Origin: Anas platyrhynchos | Taxonomy: Eukaryota; Chordata; Aves; Anseriformes; Anatidae | Assembly: GCF_047663525.1 (NCBI RefSeq) | Contig: NC_092611.1 | Span: 6,299,001-6,363,000 of the forward strand | Reading direction: 5' to 3' | DNA: 64,000 nt | Shown here: one piece after another, positions 32,786 to 45,044 of the stretch | Layout: each line of letters begins with the position of its first letter | How positions within the stretch are numbered: the first letter of the stretch is position 1 | Position numbers and translations under genes: made by a program | Notes under the pieces: generated by a model | The model's database searches: none | What the model saw: only the letters and a program-made list of their open reading frames with translations | Told to the model about the DNA's origin: nothing

Positions 32786-35700
32786 CTACATGCGGGAGGC
32801 CGGGCTGGCCAGCTCGTAGAAGAGCAGGTAGGCATCGCTGCTGCGCACGTGGCTGGAGGACATCGGGGTGACACTGCGGGGACAGGAGGGGTGTGGTGAG
32901 CGGCGGGGGGGTCCCACAGAGTGCTCCCTCCCCCCTCGTCGTCCCCCAGCCTCCAGGGCCTCACCGGGAGTCGTTGAAGCTGTGCCACTCTCCGGAGACG
33001 GGGCTCTTGCAGTAGGCGGTGTAGTGTCCCCCCATGGTGGTGCCCGAGTGGTTGGAGACGGCGTAGAGGTTGTAAACGGCGTGGTCTGCAGGCGGCCAGG
33101 GTGGTGCTCAGCGGGATAAACCCCCTAAAGGGGTCTGAAGCCCCCACCCCAAACCTCTGCCCCCTCCCAGGACACCCCCATGGGCACGGCCCCGGCACTC
33201 ACTGCAGCTCTGCGCGGCGAATTCCCGCAGGTCCAGGTCCTTCAGCTGGAAGTTGACGAAGGTGGTGAGCTTGCTGGCTCGTATCCGCGCCTCCGAGAAG
33301 CGCTTCAGGTCTGGGGGGGAGCGCGTTAAGGAGGTGGGGACCCCCCCCAAAAAAAAAAACAAACAAAAAACCACACAAAAAAAACCCCAAACACCTCCCT
33401 CCAGCAGCACCCGCGGCGCAAAGGATACGGAGCACCAGGATCTTGGGGAACTTCTGGATGCTGAATTTCTTTGTGCACCTCGTCCTGGCCTTGCAGCGGC
33501 AGCAGGTCTGCGGGCAGCAAATGGCGCAGACAGCGGGGTGAGGGCTCAGCCTGCTCCCCAAAATCCCCCCCCCGTGCCCCCAATCCCATGCCCCGTACCG
33601 GTTTCTCGTCCCCATCCAGGATGTCCTCTTTGGTGAAGAGCCGCAGGCAGTCCATGAGCGTCACCTCGCCGTAGCCTTTCTGCGGGAGCAGGGAGAGCTC
33701 AGGGGCAGGGAATGCAGGGTGGGGGATTTTTTTGGGGGTCAGCGGGGACCCCTTTACCTTGGGGATGGGCAGGGAGAGGTCCCAGAAGGGGTCGAAGGCT
33801 GTGGAGCAGTAGCCGCACTCGCTGCAGGTCAGGGAACTCTTCAGCTGCCCGACGAAGAGGTCTGGGGGCGATAGGATGAAGGGTGGGGTGGAGAGGGGTG
33901 GGATGAAGGATGGGATGAGGAAGGATGGGATAAAGAAAGATGGGATGGAGAGGAATGGGATGAAAGATGGGATGAAAAGGGGAGGGATGAAGAAGGGTGG
34001 GATGGAGAGGGATGGGATGGAGAGGGATGGGATGAAGGATGGGATGAGGAAGGATGGGATAAAGAAAGATGGGATAAAGAAGGATGAGATGGAGGAGGAT
34101 GGGATGAAGGATGGGATGAAGAGGGATGGGATAAAGGAGGATGGGATAAAGCAGGATGGGATGAAGAAGGATGAGACCCCCCAACCCCCCACCCATCCCC
34201 TCCCACCTCTCCCCCGCGCCCTGCTCACCGCTGACCCTGCTGTCCTCCCTCTCCTGGTACCTCCTCCACATCTGGCGGCTCTTCTCGTCGTCTCTGCGAG
34301 GCGGAGAGGCAGAATGGTGCTGGGTGCCGCTGCCTACCCTTTTTGGGGCAGCCCCCGGCCCCCCCTTTGCCCCGGCCCCAACTCACGGGAGGTGGTCCAG
34401 GGTATCAGCACTGGCCCGCGGCCGCACCAGCACACGGTTCACCTCCCCGTGCAGCCCGTCGAGGAGGAACCTCAGGAACTCCTGGGCGTCCTGCTGGCTG
34501 CGAGACAGGGGGGCAGAGGAGGTGAGGGGTTGGGTGGGGGGGCTCGGTACCCTCTCCCCACGCCCCCCGAGCCAAACGGCCCCTACTTGTAGCCGACGAA
34601 GCGGGGGGCGTATCGCTGGATCTGCGTCTTGAACTCGGAGGGGCTGACGCTCTCGTTGGGGGACGAGGTCCAGAGCAGCTGGATCAGCTTGGCGAATTCT
34701 GCGTGCAGAGATGTGGCTCAGGGGGACGGGGACGGGTGTCCCCTGGCTGTCCCCGTCCCCTTTGTAGCCCCCCCAAAGCCTCGGGGTGCTTTGGAGGGGT
34801 GCCGTTACCTGCCATGAGCGCGGTGCGCATGCGGCTGTTGTTGTTGAGGTCCCGCAGGTAGAGGTTCTGCAGGCAGTAATCCCGCAGCTCCCTGGTGTTG
34901 CTCAGGCACTGCAGGATGGAGTTCATGAAGCACTGGGGGAGGAAAAAAAAAATAAAAAAAATAAAAAAAATAAACCATGGCGACGGGAGGCAGAGGGAGG
35001 CGGGCGGCGACGGGGGGGACACCCGGGGAGGGTGGGCAGAGGATGGGGACGAGGCAGGATGGAGAGCGGGGACCCCTCCGTCCTTCAGCAGCACCGGGAG
35101 CAGGGTGGGGAGCTCCTGGAGAGGGGAACGTGGGTCTGGGGGGCGAGGGAAGGGCCGGGGTGCCCCTCACCCCCCAGCTGTGCCCGCAGAAAGCCGCGGT
35201 GCCAGCCAGGAGCCCCGCAAGCACTCACCGTGTTGCCCAGGTTGCGCAGGCCGGTCAGCCCCTGCACCGCCTTGGAGCTCTGTGGAGAGAGGGAGCAGGG
35301 CTAGGGTGAGCCAACTGTGGGGGCCACCAGCCCACAGGGCCACCAGCCCCAGCGTGGGGCAGCCCCCCAGGTGGGCACGGAGCGGGGCCAGCACCGTGGC
35401 TGCTCCTGGCACAGGCTGCGCGCAGGACGGTGGCTGAGGACCCGTCCTGGTGCTCAGCTCCCTGTCCCAGGATGACTCCAGGGCTCAAAGTCCCCCTGGC
35501 TACCCCGTGCCCTGGGCTACGAGCCAGGCTGGCCACCCCCTGCCTCCTTTGTTCCCCGGAAAGCTGGGGGTGGCATTGCCCCACGGTGCCCCACAGTGCC
35601 CTAGGGTGCCGCAGGGTGCCCCACGGTGTCTCACCCCCCCCAGGAGACCCCATACCAGCACCCCACAGATTTGGGCACAGCTCTTTTATGGGATTAAATC

Positions 35701-38700
35701 CAGGCAGGGTGCTGCAGGGCGCACCCCCAGGTGGGTGCCGGGGCAGCCCTGCTCCTGGTGCCCCCCCCCCCCCGGCTCCTGCAGGTTGCCGCGGGTCCTC
35801 CCTGCTCCCGGGAACGAGGAGGGGGAAGGAGGAGGAGAGGAGGGGGCCCCGCAGCTCTGAAATAGCAGCAGCTGGTGCGTGTGTGGGAGGTGCTGAGCAC
35901 CCAGCCCTGACAGCAGCCCAAAATAACCCAGATACAGTTACACGTGCGCCTTCACCGCGGTGCGGGCATCACCCACCGCAGGGCCAGCGGGCACCCAGGT
36001 GCCTTCCGCGGGCACACGCGGCTCTGCAGGGCAGCCCCGTGCCCCGGCGGGGTGCTGACCCCGTGTCCTGCACCCTAAATCCCCGCGGAGGTGCCTGGGC
36101 ACCTCCTGTCCCCGCTGTGGGATGGGCACGGCGGCCAGCAGGGTGGCAGCAGCTCCTGGTGGCTTCCCAGGTCGTGCCCCAGGAGGGAGCGGGGTGCTGG
36201 GGTGGGCGCAGCCCCCATGCCCACCGCCTGGCCCCACAGGGCACGGGGCAGCCCCAGGAGCTGGAGCCCCCCACGCCGTGCCACCAGCCCACCCCCGGCT
36301 CTGATTCCACCTCCTGCTTGGTTGTTTTTTTTTGTTTTTTCATTTTTTTTTTCCCTCCCCTGGGTGACTCAACTCCAGCTAATCCCCCTCGCTCGACCGG
36401 GGTGTTATCTAGGACACGGCGCTGCTCGGAGGCGGCGGAGGAGAGCTGGCTCACGCGGCGGCGGCGGCTGGGGACTCCCCGAGGCTGCACTGCGGGAGGG
36501 GGGGGACAGTGGGACAGGGGATGGGGACAGGGGCCAGGGGCCGGGCAGTCGCCCTCCATCCACGTGCCGAGCACCCAGCGGGGCAGCGGGACGGCCGGGG
36601 CAGCTGGGCTTACATAAATGCCCCGATCCTGCCCCTTCCCTGCCCCCTGATGCCTCCGTGGACCCACCGTGGGCTGCGTGGCTCTGGGGACAGCCAGGCT
36701 CACCCCAGTGACACCGCCACGGCACCGGTGTGGCCACCAGCAGCCTCTTTGCACCGGCCAGCGCGGGGCACGCGACTTGGCCAAGGTCACCGCAGGGGCA
36801 GGGCTGGCACAGGGACCCCGGGCACGTGCTGTCACCTCCCCTCCTGCCCCCTGCTCGGGGCAGCGCCGGGGGCTGCCGGGTCCCCCCCCGGTGCCGCCAG
36901 CACCCGGTGGCACCCATGGGTGCCAGCCCCGCGCCCCCCGTCCTGCAGCGAGGGGCACCCCGAGGGGCAGCCGGGGGGGACCTGAGCTCCCCGGGGAGCG
37001 CAGGGGTCGCCCCCTCCCGTGCCCCCCAGTCTCCGAGCTCGTACCTTGGTCTTGTTGAGGACGAGCCCGACGAAGGTGGAGACCAGCAGGGACCCCGGCA
37101 TGGAGGCGCGGGGGCGCAGCTCCTTGTGAAGGTCGGGGAGCGCGGGGGGCTCCTCGGGCAGCGTCACCGTGTACGAGTCCCTCATGGCTCCCCTCCCGGC
37201 TGCTCGGAGACGGCGAGGGGCTGCTGCTGCCGGGGGGGACCCCGGGGACCCCCTCTCCTGGGGCCGGCCAAGGTCAGGGGCAGGGGGTCAGGCGGGCGGC
37301 CTTGCCGGAGCAGCGCCGTGGCCGCGCGGTTGCGGTGCCGGAGCCGGTGCCGGCTCTCGGGGCTGACGGCACCTGAGCAGAGCTCTGACATCAAATGGGT
37401 GGAGAGGCAGCAGCGGCAGCGGCAGCAGCAGCAGGGCTCCGTGACGGCCAGCCCCCGCCGCACCGCGTGGTACAGCGAGCCGGAGAGCCAAGGGGGCCCG
37501 CGAGGGGCGGCCGTGCCCGCTGGCCATGCGCTCGCCGTGCCGAGACCACCGGGGAGGATGCAGGGAGAAGCCCCCTGCCCCCTGCCCTACGGCTTCCTGC
37601 GCTCCAGGGATCCATCTGCCACTGCTGTGGGGCTGGACGGGGTCGGTGCCACACAGCAGAGCCCCCTCCTGTGCCCCCCAGCTGATGGGGAGCAGCCCCG
37701 GGGTGCCCGTGCCCGGAGCGGGGCTGCAGGGCTGTCCGAGTAGGATTTGGGGTTGCAGGGACAGTTTTAGGCTCCCCGTGGTGCTGCTCTGGGGAGAACA
37801 GCAGGCAGTGTGTAGCCCCCCAATTTGGGGGGCTGCTTTAGGGCTGGGTTCGGAGGTATTTCGCTGCTTCCCCTCACCAAAGGCAACCCCCCGTGGGGCG
37901 AAGACCCCCCTGCTGTGATCGGAGCGGGGGGAAACTGAGGCACGGCGCGGGCAGGGCTCCAGCAATGCCCCTGCAGCAAGGGCAGGTGCGGAGGCTGGCA
38001 GGGAGCCCAGCTCTCCTGCGTCCTCGTCCTGCGCCTGCCTCCGCTTCACCCCGCTGACCGCAGCCGGCCCAGCGCCCGCTGCGTGCGCCCGGGTGTCCTG
38101 GGGGGGGTGGAGGGGGAAATTTCCACGGGCAGGGAGCGCGGCCGGGCTGCTGCGGGGCTGGAGGGAGCCCCCCAGCCTCACCGGGACGGAGGCACCGAGC
38201 GGGGGCTGCTTTTCCCCGGGCCACCCCCGCAGCCAGCGGTGCTCCGAGCGCCGCGGCGCGCGTTCGGCACAGCCGGCGGAGGGGCTGGAAGCAGGGGAAG
38301 GGAGAGAGAGGAGAAGGGGGGGGGGGAGGAGGGAAGGAGACTATTTTTGGCACCAGCAGAAATATCTGAGGAGGCATCTTGCAGCGTTATTCATCTGCAG
38401 GGCCGGGGCTTTTTGCATCACAACAGGATGCTTGCCGTAATCCTCGCTTGCGGGGATAGATTTGTGTACCCCCCCTGTGGTGTGCGCGCCGTGCACACGC
38501 AGGGACACAGTGTGCGCACCCCACGGGGCTCACGCTGGTGGTGTGGGTGCCCCACAACTTGTGGGGCGCTGCCTGGGCCCTGGGGATGTGGCACAGCACC
38601 CCAGGGTGCTGCACAAGCCAGGCTCTGCTCCTGCCCTGCAGCCCAGCGCGTGATTTGGGGGCAGGATGGGGCCCCGGGCGCTGTGTGGGTGCTGGTGCAG

Positions 38701-41025
38701 AGCTCCCCGGGGATGGGATGTGCCGGCTGAGCTGGCTCCACAGCAAGAGGGGTGCTGTTTGGCCACGTCCCGTGCTGAAAATCGTGCCCTGGTGACTTCC
38801 AAGAGCCCCGGGAGTGCGGTGCCCTCCAGCTGGAGCGCCGTGTGGGCTCCTGGGGCAAGCTGCAGCCACGGAGTGAAGGAGCCAGCGACCTGTCCCCTGC
38901 TGTCCCCTCTCCAGCGGTGACCTTCTGCCACGGGCAGAGGTTGCCACGGGTCTGGCTGGCACCGTGAAGGCAGGACCAGGGCTGGCCACGAGCCAGCACC
39001 GTCAGCAGCCCGGGATGGGGCTGCAGAGAGCTGCCGGCGTTCCCGTGGGTGGCTCTGGCCTCCCGACCCCGTGTCCACGCAGGGCGGTTAATGGGGTGGC
39101 ACAGCTCCGGTCCCACCCTTCCCGGCACCGCAGCTGCAGCCCCCTGCACCTCCCCGTGCCCTGCAGGATGGGAAACTGAGGCACGAGGGCACCCTCATGT
39201 CCCAGCTGCAGGCTCCTCCGCTTGGCTTCCCGCAGTGCCAAGGCAGGAGGTGGCCGGGAGCAGGCACGGGGCCAGCCCCTGCCATGACCTGGCTCCGGCA
39301 GGGTTGGGGGCTGCTGGTGCTGCCCCCGGGGCCGGGTAATGGGGCAGAACTGATGGCAGTGCCGGGGCTGCAACGCGGCCTCGTTTCCGGCACCGTGCAT
39401 GCCCACGGGCACCTGCAGCCCGTTTTACGACCGGTACGTTCGCTTCCCAGCTTGGGAACAGGGGGAAAAATGCCCAGGAATGGAAAATTGCAGGTGTGCG
39501 CATTAAAGCACCGGGGAAACCTAAGCCAGCGTCACCGATCCGGCCTTTGGCACCCCTTGGGACCCAAAGCAGGGCACTGGCAGGGGGCTGCAGCAGCAGA
39601 GAGGGGTTAAGATAAGGGAGGGCACGGCCACGGGGCTGCGCAGCACCAGCTGCAGCTCCTGCTGGCCTCTCCTCCCTGCCCCACACCTCGCTGTGCCCCC
39701 CCAGCCCCTCCAGTGCTCCTGGCTGCTCTCGTGGGGAGCAGAAGGGGACCCCCGGCCCTCACCCTCCCTGCTCGGTGGGACGGAGCTGCTGGGAAGCAGT
39801 GGGCAAGTCAGACCCTGCTCGGGGGGACACCGACCTTCAGCGTGGGGTGGAAAGGGAACGGGAGACAGCACGGGCACAGCCCGATGGCTCCGTGGAAGGG
39901 AAGCCAAGTGGAAAATTACCAGGCTGCTGCCGTGCGCTCCTGAGCAGGGCTGCGTGCGTGGTGCCCGCTCCCGGCCTGGGACGAGGCTCCGGGGATGGCG
40001 CAGCGCCGATTTGGAGCTGGGGCCCCGAGCGCCACCAGCACGTGTGATGGAGCAGCCACCGCTGCCAACGGTGGCCCTCGGAGCTGCTGGGGACGGGGAG
40101 CAGGCAGAGCTGGGCACCTCCAGCTGCTTGGGGACACGGCACCGGCACGGCGCGCACACATGGCGGCGGCACGGAGACCCCACCGACCCCACCGACGGAG
40201 ACCCCAAAAGGGAGCGCACCATTTCCTCCAGCCCCCCAAGCTCAGGATGAACCCACACAGCACACGGGACCCCACCAGCCCTGTCCCGTCCCCCCCCCTC
40301 CACGGCGCACCACCTACCAGGGGGTCAGGGGCAGAGGTGCCGCCGTAGCCATCGCTCCTCTCGCAGGGCTGGCTGGCACCGCGGGTGCCGGCTGAGGACA
40401 GGGCAGCTTGGGAGGGTCCGGGGGGGCTGCAGGGGAAGCTGCAGTGGCTGCTCTTCCTCTCGAAGCTCTCCAGGTAGTCACGGACGTAGTCGGAGTGTGC
40501 GGCGGCCTGGTACAGACCCTGCAGGGCACCGAGCTCCTGGCGGCCCCGCGCCCCGGGGCTGGAGGCGTAGGCGCTCTCCGAGGTGCGCAGCCCCGAAAAC
40601 TCCTGCACCAGGTCCGAGTGGCTGATGGATTTGCGACGGCTGAGGGGCGCCGAGCTGGGCAGGTAGCCCGAGGGGCTGCTGGGGGTCCCCGTGAAGGTGT
40701 AGCACGAGCCCCCGCTCAGCCCCCCGCCGGGTGGCCGGTGCTGGGTGCGGAGGTAAGCGGGGCTCAGGCGGATGCCGGAATCGGGGTAGAGGGGCAGGCG
40801 GCCGCTGTCGTAGGCGCTGGTGGGGGACAGCCCCGAGTGGTGGTAGCGGGGGGAGGGCAGGTAGCTGGCTTTGAAGCCGATTTTGTCGCTGTCGGCGTAG
40901 GCCGTGGTCAGGGTGGAGCCGTAGGAGGTGTAGGAGCTGTAGCCGCCGGGCACCCTGCCGTAGGTGGCCTCGGCATAGCGCGACGAGTCGACGTAGCGCT
41001 TCAGCGTGGAGGAGAGCTGGGACAT
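32786..41025 (-). CDS. USP2: USP2 ubiquitin-specific protease, long (USP2-69-type) isoform
   Basis: USP2 is a cysteine deubiquitinase acting on cyclin D1, MDM2, clock proteins and others. The long isoform uses first coding exon 40318-41025 (236 codons; [20 protein letters not shown]). Shared exons are 35229-35279, 34809-34932, 34587-34698, 34387-34497, 34229-34293, 33758-33861, 33599-33679, 33429-33507, 33203-33310, 32965-33085 and 32786-32873. The total is 1,752 nt, 583 aa (human 605), with phases consistent. The N-terminal extension is Ser/Tyr-rich and poorly conserved apart from its first residues and LSGGS and LGALQGLYQ-type segments. The catalytic domain has the Cys box [13 protein letters not shown], the zinc-binding pairs CSECGYC and CCRC, the His box GGHYTAYC and the FNDS Asp/Asn, and ends [11 protein letters not shown]. 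Junction L|SSKAVQG matches the human splice point. Introns are short except around the first exons. Confidence 0.95.
33870..34172 (+). repeat. GGATGGGATGAA minisatellite in a USP2 intron
   Basis: Roughly 300 bp of purine-only-plus-T repeats in 10- and 15-bp steps lie in the intron between exons 34229-34293 and 33758-33861. A 46-bp identical block starts at 33901 and again at 34030, showing a 129-bp higher-order period. Confidence 0.95.
35280..37044 (-). other. USP2 intron between the 45-kDa first exon and shared exon
   Basis: This 1.8 kb interval is intronic for both isoforms. It has no supported exon. It contains CACGTG at 35941-35946, 36561-36566 and 36823-36828, and a T-rich tract at 36,325-36,352. 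Confidence 0.75.
37045..37185 (-). CDS. USP2: USP2 alternative first coding exon (USP2-45-type isoform)
   Basis: This 47-codon exon begins [17 protein letters not shown] and ends [12 protein letters not shown] at a GTACGAG donor, in phase 0. It splices to the shared exon at 35229-35279, giving a 394-aa protein (human USP2-45 is 396). The human counterpart starts [15 protein letters not shown]. The rest of the molecule is the shared catalytic domain. In mammals this isoform has its own promoter and is strongly rhythmic. CACGTG elements lie in the intron just downstream. Confidence 0.93.
37186..40317 (-). other. USP2 intron between long and short first exons, with the short-isoform promoter
   Basis: The DNA directly upstream of the 45-kDa first exon (37,190-37,560) is CpG-rich and includes CAG/CTG-type repeats. 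It is the likely internal promoter. The remainder, to 40,317, shows no exon I can support. Confidence 0.5.
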
Positions 41026-41066
41026 GCTGCAGGCTGGGGCTCAGCGGGCAGGGCTGGAGGCATCGG
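41026..41066 (-). other. USP2: USP2 5'UTR segment of the long-isoform exon
   Basis: An acceptor (TTTTCTCCTGCAG) ends at plus 41067-41068, so 41 nt of leader precede the ATG at 41025 and at least one noncoding exon lies upstream. Confidence 0.55.
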
Positions 41067-42427
41067 CTGCAGGAGAAAAGCCTGGGTTCAGCTTCGAGGG
41101 GCTGCAGCCCGAGCGCATGGGGTGCCCACCGCCGGCACCAAGCGGAGGGAGCCTGAGGGGGGCGAGCAGGGAACAGCGGGGACCCAGGGGACGTCATTGT
41201 GGGGTGGTCACGGCTCCTGCCGGCCCTCCTGGAGAGCTTGGGGCATCAGGGCACTGCTGGCAGTGCCACCCGGGTGCCTGTGGGCACCTGGCACCACAGG
41301 AGGGAGCCCTGGGGCTCTGCTGGGCACGGATGGAGGCGATGGGCACCCATGGGGACAGCAGGGTCACCTCTGCCCTAGCCTTGGCCATGCTGCCCCACAG
41401 CTGTCAGCACACAGGTCCTGGCTCTCCGTGCCTGCTCCCCAGGGGCTGCCTGGTGTCAGGGAGCTGCTGAAGACCTTGCAGCAGCCACAAGCCACCCAGG
41501 GGTGCTGGGGGCTGTGGGGACAGCCAGGGATCACCAGGACGGAGGCACCTGGAGAAAAAGGGGAGCCAGCCCCGGAGCCGGGGCAGGGCGGCCAGCCACC
41601 TGCACCAGCTTAAGCAGGGGATTGAAGCCAGAAAAAAACTTGCTCACGGGCTGAGGGCTGGTCCCATACCTGTCCTGGGGCCGTGCTCATTCCCCTGGGT
41701 GCCTCACGTCCCTTCCCTGTGCGGCCAGCAGCTCACGGCTCCGAGAGTCCCCGGTCACCCAGGAGATGACCCCGGCTCCGAGGCTTTTCCCAGCCCTGCC
41801 AGGGCGGGCGCTGGCCCCACTCCAAACCAGTGCAAGAGGTGCCGGGGATGGAAACAGAGCCCAGCCCTCAAAAAGTGGGGTGCAGCTGGGCTCGGGGACG
41901 GGAACCAGAGCCCGGCCACCGCAGGATCCTCCCTGCCTGGCCCCGAGCTGCTGCTGCCGTGGCTGGGGAGCAGCCGTCCCGCAGCGTGGAGGAAAGTATT
42001 TACAAGCAAGAGCAAGCCGGAGCGCACAGACCTGTTTGGGAGCCGAGGCCGAGGGCTGAATAATGCGCTCGCAGGCAAAGGAGCCACCAAACACCCGGCT
42101 CTCCCCCACCCCGCCACAGCCGCCCGCCTCCTCCAGCACCGGGAGGACCCCGGAGCTGCTCGGCCAGGCAGGAGCTGATGCGCACCGAAGGGGTTTGCTA
42201 TGGGATGTGGGGCCCGGCAAAAGGTCCCCGTCCCCATGGGTATTGGGGTGAGGGTGCTGGAGCCCTGTGGCTCCAACGGGTGCCTTCTGGCAGCGGGACC
42301 GGTCCCCGCGGGGCACAGCGTGGCCTGGAGATGTGGGGAGCCGGTGGAGGGATGTGGGGTTTGGGAAGGGGAGCCTGCCCTGGGCACAGCAGGGACCCCG
42401 TTGGCATTACAGGAGGGGAGATCTTAC

Positions 42428-42500
42428 CATGTAGGGCCGCCGTGTCAGCTGGGAGCACCCTGTGCCGTCCCCGTGTCACATCACAGCGGACCCCAGGGCT
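42428..42500 (-). other. Possible internal noncoding USP2 exon
   Basis: A good donor (ACATG followed by GTAAGATC) has its exon end at 42428. An upstream acceptor cannot be fixed, so this exon is tentative. Confidence 0.25.
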
Positions 42501-43621
42501 GGAGGAGAGCAGAGCGTGCCATGAGCCCGGGGAGCCGAGGAGGTGTGAGAAATCCCCGGTTCCTCCCATCGCTTCCTGGGCCCCTCCCTGCCCGTAATAA
42601 CGCTGAGCTGCTTCCCTGCTGCCTGGGCGAAGCCCTGGGGCCGGCACGGCTGAGTCAGGCCTCCTGCACCCTCAGCATCCTCCCTGGGGAAGCTGAGGCA
42701 CAGGAATGTCCGGTCCGTGGCCGCGTGCCCAGGAGCCAGGAGCCAACCCCAAAGGGACCCGAGATCCCGTTCTTGGGGAGCTCATCCCAACCTCCTGCTC
42801 CCAACGGGAGCCTCAATTCGGGACGGCCACAGGTCTCCTGGAGAGGCAACCCTTCACCCCGGAGGCTGAGGGAGGCGGGGAGAGCTGCCATCCTCTCCTA
42901 AATTCCCGGTGCCAGTGGCCCCGGTGGCCGCTGTCCCCCCTGGGTGGCCGCGGAGCCCCAGGGCAGGCTCAGCTTACAGGGCCCTGGCTCCGTGCAGGGA
43001 GCTGTGGCACAGCTGCTTCTCGCTTACGCAGGTTTGGAGCCGTGGCCCCGTGCCCTGAGACACAATGTCCCAGCCCGGGGGTTACTCGCGAGCTCCCGGC
43101 CCTCTGCGGCAACCGGGGGCCCCTGCGTGGAGCGAGGACACCCCAGGGCTGAGGGGCTGCGGGTGCTGAGCCCCCCTGGGATGTCCCCAAATGGGGGTTT
43201 CCCTTTCCCAAGCCTGAGAACGCTCCCAGCTCAGTGCACGTGTGCCGGGCGAGCGTCACCGCCGCTGACACATCCCCACCTGGCTGCAAAACCTGCTGCT
43301 CGTGCCCCCCAGGCAGCAAAACCCCAACCCCACGGGGAGCCCTGACGTAGGGCCCGACGCCTGTTATTGCTTTGAGGTCTGCGGGTGGGGGAAAAAAAAA
43401 AAAAAGAAGGGACCCCGGGGAGGTGAGCGGGCACCAGGAGGTGCCGGGCGTGCTGCGGGTTTGCCATGGGATCCCGCTCCCCGGGGACAGCGAGAGCGCA
43501 AAGGTCTCCCCTATAGCTTCACCCAGCTGAAGGGAGAGTGAGGAGGGGGTTTTAGGGGTTCTCCCTGGCACCTCGCAGCCCTCTCCCCATAGGATTGTCC
43601 CCTAATGGTCCCTCCACTCAC

Positions 43622-43862
43622 CGGTGTGCTCGGCGGGGCGTGCGCTCGGGGCTGCGGTGCTCATGGGGCGACGCCGAGCGGGGGGAGCCGCTGCTGACAC
43701 CTCGGGGTTCTCCCCTGGGACCGGAGCAGAGAGAGAGGTTTTTTGGGGTGCCGACGGCAGGGTCAGGCCCCCCTGGGGCTCGGCTCCTCCACCCGGGTTG
43801 GGAGCGGGCGCAGCGGCCGTGCCGGAGGGCTGCGGGGGCCGCGTGAAAACGCCACGGCACAA
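43622..43862 (-). other. USP2: Candidate noncoding first exon of USP2 long transcript
   Basis: A consensus donor (ACACCG followed by GTGAGTGGAG) ends an exon at 43622 in CpG-rich DNA. About 30 bp beyond the proposed start, plus 43887-43896 reads CTATATTTAT on the gene strand, a TATA-like box. Together they suggest transcription starts near 43862. Confidence 0.45.
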
Positions 43863-45044
43863 AATTGAGGGCTCGGGTTACCGGGTAGATAAATATAGAG
43901 CCTTTATCTGACCTCGCAGGGAGCCCGAATGCGCCTCTCACATTCCAGCCTCCCCGAGGCTTAAAGGGGACGTGAGCCCCAGGGTGCCCCACGGCAAGGG
44001 GAGGCTGGAGAGGCACGGGGGGAGGAGGCCTGAGGGTAAGTGTGGGGAGAGAGGGGGTTTGGGAAGGAGGTGGAGGTCCAGGAGGGGAGGTGGTCTGCGT
44101 TTTGCTCCCTGATGGGAAAAGCCACGGGGAGAAGAAGCCCCCCCTGGCCTGCAGCAGAGCAGGAGTGGGCTGGGAGCACCCTCTGCCCCCCATGGGGACA
44201 CGGGGGGACGCCAGGGCACAATCCCCAGCTCCGCTCCCTGACGCCTGACCCACCCAGGGCGGCTCGGCCTCGCGGTGAGCCGGCACCTCGGTGGCCGTGA
44301 CTCAGCCAGCACCTGCCGACGATAATTAGGCGGGCTGCAATTAGGCTGGCATTTGCCTCCTGCCCGGCTCCAGCCCCGAAACAGGGAGGGCCACGTGAGG
44401 CTGGCGTCCGCGCCTGGGTGTGACTCCGGGAGGCTGCTGCGGGGTCATCAGCGGCGTGAGGGGCGGTGGCACGGCCCTGATCCCAAACCCACCCCACAGT
44501 CCGTGGTTCTTGGGGCAGCACTGGGATCCAGCACGTGGCTGCTCCCGGCTGCTTCAGGAGCTGCCAGAGCCCTTGGCATCCCCAGGGGCATCACACGGGC
44601 GCACGCAATGCGCACGTCAGCAGGCACGGGGGAAGGACCCTGGCACAGCTCCGGGACGCGCCCGCACGCCCGGCACCGCTCACGCACGCTCCCTGCCCAT
44701 GGGGTGCCAGGGCTAGGGCTGCCTCCACGGGCACGGCCCCACCAGGGCGGGCAGGGCATGAGGGGGACGGGGGCAGGATGGGGACGGGGTGCCGGAGGTG
44801 CCCTTGTGCGTGGGGTGCCCGGTGGTACCTACCCCGCTTCGCCCCTCTCCCGGTTCCGCAGGCGGCCCCAGCCCTGAGCTCACAATGGGGTTGGTGGGAT
44901 GGAATGGGGACATGGGGCTGTGCCCCAAGGGGCAGAATGGGGTCACCTCTTGCTTCTCCACGCAAGGCTGGGGCTGCGGAGGAGGTGCTGAGCCCCCCGT
45001 AGCCCCCCACCCCACCCCCCACACACACGGGTGGCCACGGCTCC
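43863..45044. other. USP2 upstream region and THY1 downstream flank
   Basis: Between the proposed USP2 start and the THY1 poly(A) signal I see no gene. CACGTG occurs at 44392-44397 and 44532-44537. The rest is GC-rich. Confidence 0.55.

Noticed and set aside
33699-34592. Long frames rich in MKDGMKR or HPILLYP repeats
   Set aside because: They are translations of the intronic minisatellite extended into USP2 exons and not separate proteins.
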